Origin: Clostridiales bacterium
Lineage (GTDB): Bacteria; Bacillota; Clostridia; Christensenellales; Aristaeellaceae
Direction: 5' to 3'
Assembly: GCA_015056365.1 (NCBI GenBank)
Contig: SVGM01000009.1
Coordinates: 1-64,000 of the forward strand
DNA: 64,000 nucleotides
Shown here: piece after piece, positions 63,227 to 64,000 of the stretch
How positions within the stretch are numbered: position 1 is the stretch's first letter
Layout: the number at the start of each line of letters is the position of its first letter
Notes under the pieces: model-generated
Told to the model about the DNA's origin: nothing
The model's database searches: none
Seen by the model: the letters and a program-made list of their open reading frames with translations, nothing else
Made by a program: the position numbers and the translations under genes

Positions 63227-64000
63227 ATGCTGCTGATCAAAAACGGCCTGATTCACAACGCCATTGACCGCGAACCCTTTGTGGCTGACCTGCTGGTGGA
63301 CGGAACCAAAATCGTCAAAATCGAAAAAGACATCGTCTGCGAGGATGCGCAGGTGTTTGACGCAACCGGACTTGAGGTGTATCCCGGCTTTGTGGAGGCC
63401 CACTGCCACACCGGCCTGGACGGCCACGGCATCGGCTACGAAGGCGCAGACTACAACGAAATGGGCGACATCATTGCCTGCCACCTGCGGGGTATCGACG
63501 CCATCGAGCCTCGGGACGAGATGCTCAAAGAAGCCCGGGAAGCAGGCGTGACCACCCTGTGCGCAGGTCCCGGCAGCGCCAATGTGCTGGGCGGCACCTT
63601 CGTGGCCTACAAGCCCGTAGGCGTACGGATCGACGATATGATCATCAAGGCTGAAGTGGCCATGAAATGCGCCTTTGGCGAAAACCCCAAGCGCTGCTAC
63701 CGGGACAAGGGTGACTCCAGCCGCATGACCACCGCCGCCAAGCTCAGGGAGATGCTATTCAAGGCACGGGAATACCAGCAGAAGCTGGAACGCGCCGCCG
63801 GCGACCCGGAAAAGGCTCCTGCCTTTGACATGAAGCTGAACGCCCTGCTGCCGGTGATGCGCAAAGAGATACCCCTGAAGGCTCATGCCCATCAGGCGGA
63901 TGACTTCTTCACCGCGCTGCGCATCGCCCGGGAGTTCGACGTGGACATCACCCTGGAACACGTCACGGAAGGCCATCTGGTGCCCGATGAGCTGGCCAAG
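63227..64000 (+). CDS. amidohydrolase (imidazolonepropionase-like), 3' end outside the window
   Basis: The first 258 codons are present, open to the window edge. The protein starts MLLIKNGLIHNAIDREPF, a beta-strand cap of amidohydrolases, then YPGFVEAHCHTGLDGHGIG with the HxH metal ligands, GVTTLCAGPGSANVLGG, and KAHAHQADDFFTALRI and LEHVTEGH as later ligands. AAGGAGG lies 7 nt before the ATG. Members of this group hydrolyse cyclic amides or D-amino-acid derivatives. It has its own promoter after the phosphorylase terminator. Confidence 0.88.
   Translation, partial: MLLIKNGLIHNAIDREPFVADLLVDGTKIVKIEKDIVCEDAQVFDATGLEVYPGFVEAHCHTGLDGHGIGYEGADYNEMGDIIACHLRGIDAIEPRDEMLKEAREAGVTTLCAGPGSANVLGGTFVAYKPVGVRIDDMIIKAEVAMKCAFGENPKRCYRDKGDSSRMTTAAKLREMLFKAREYQQKLERAAGDPEKAPAFDMKLNALLPVMRKEIPLKAHAHQADDFFTALRIAREFDVDITLEHVTEGHLVPDELAK

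Overview
The window reads as a chromosomal segment of an anaerobic, endospore-forming member of the Clostridia. The support is a class III (oxygen-sensitive, glycyl-radical) ribonucleotide reductase, the sporulation genes spoIVB, cwlD, bofC and sigH, sigma-A type promoters and strong purine-rich ribosome binding sites. Coding DNA is GC-rich throughout. Two short intervals (about 11.7-12.3 kb and 36.8-37.5 kb) are clearly AT-richer and look acquired. I see no phage, insertion sequence, CRISPR array or rRNA. The genus cannot be named from the sequence alone.

Layout. 0-0.4 kb: a leftward tRNA operon (Pro, Glu, Met, Asp; the last is cut by the window edge) with its own promoter. 0.5-4.4 kb: nrdD under a promoter overlapped by two NrdR-type boxes, then spoIVB. 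4.4-7.7 kb: a leftward MoxR ATPase / DUF58 / DUF4129-like membrane operon. 7.8-13.4 kb: a D-aminoacylase-type hydrolase, an unknown membrane protein, a GNAT acetyltransferase, an AT-rich SnoaL-like cassette, rpiB and a small conserved protein. 13.4-18.1 kb: an unusual MBL-Nudix fusion, rpsT and two coupled polytopic membrane proteins. 18.2-23.1 kb: an operon xpaC-telA-lemA-TPM-azlC-azlD. 23.3-25.5 kb: aconitase. 25.5-33.3 kb: an eight-gene leftward operon mrnC-thyX-rlmB-yacP-sigH-FHA-ftsW/rodA-pbp joining RNA maturation, the sigma-H switch and cell-wall synthesis.

33.4-43.5 kb: cwlD and a GH42 beta-galactosidase diverge from a gene-free interval carrying five DnaA-box-like sites. There follow an AT-rich orphan cassette, a DUF3795 protein, an unknown protein, a HAD phosphatase, a lipoate-ligase-like protein that lacks the catalytic lysine, an amidohydrolase coupled to a tiny ORF, a lipoyl-less E2-like protein behind a three-box operator, and a zinc-ribbon gene preceded by a structured RNA of about 208 nt. 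43.9-54.3 kb: an NptA-type Na/Pi transporter, then a leftward operon secA-prfB-DUF1461-tsaD-MBL-bofC-DUF421-DUF4363. 54.5-58.8 kb: an iron/phosphonate-type ABC importer. 58.9-64 kb: a rightward NAGPA-domain protein, a 1029-residue glycoside-phosphorylase-like protein and an amidohydrolase cut by the window end.

The best candidates for something new are the structured RNA at 43485-43692, the pair of lipoate-related proteins that both lack canonical catalytic residues, the paired AT-rich cassettes flanked by short direct repeats and sharing a hairpin, and the MBL-Nudix fusion. All function calls are from reading motifs by eye; no search was run.
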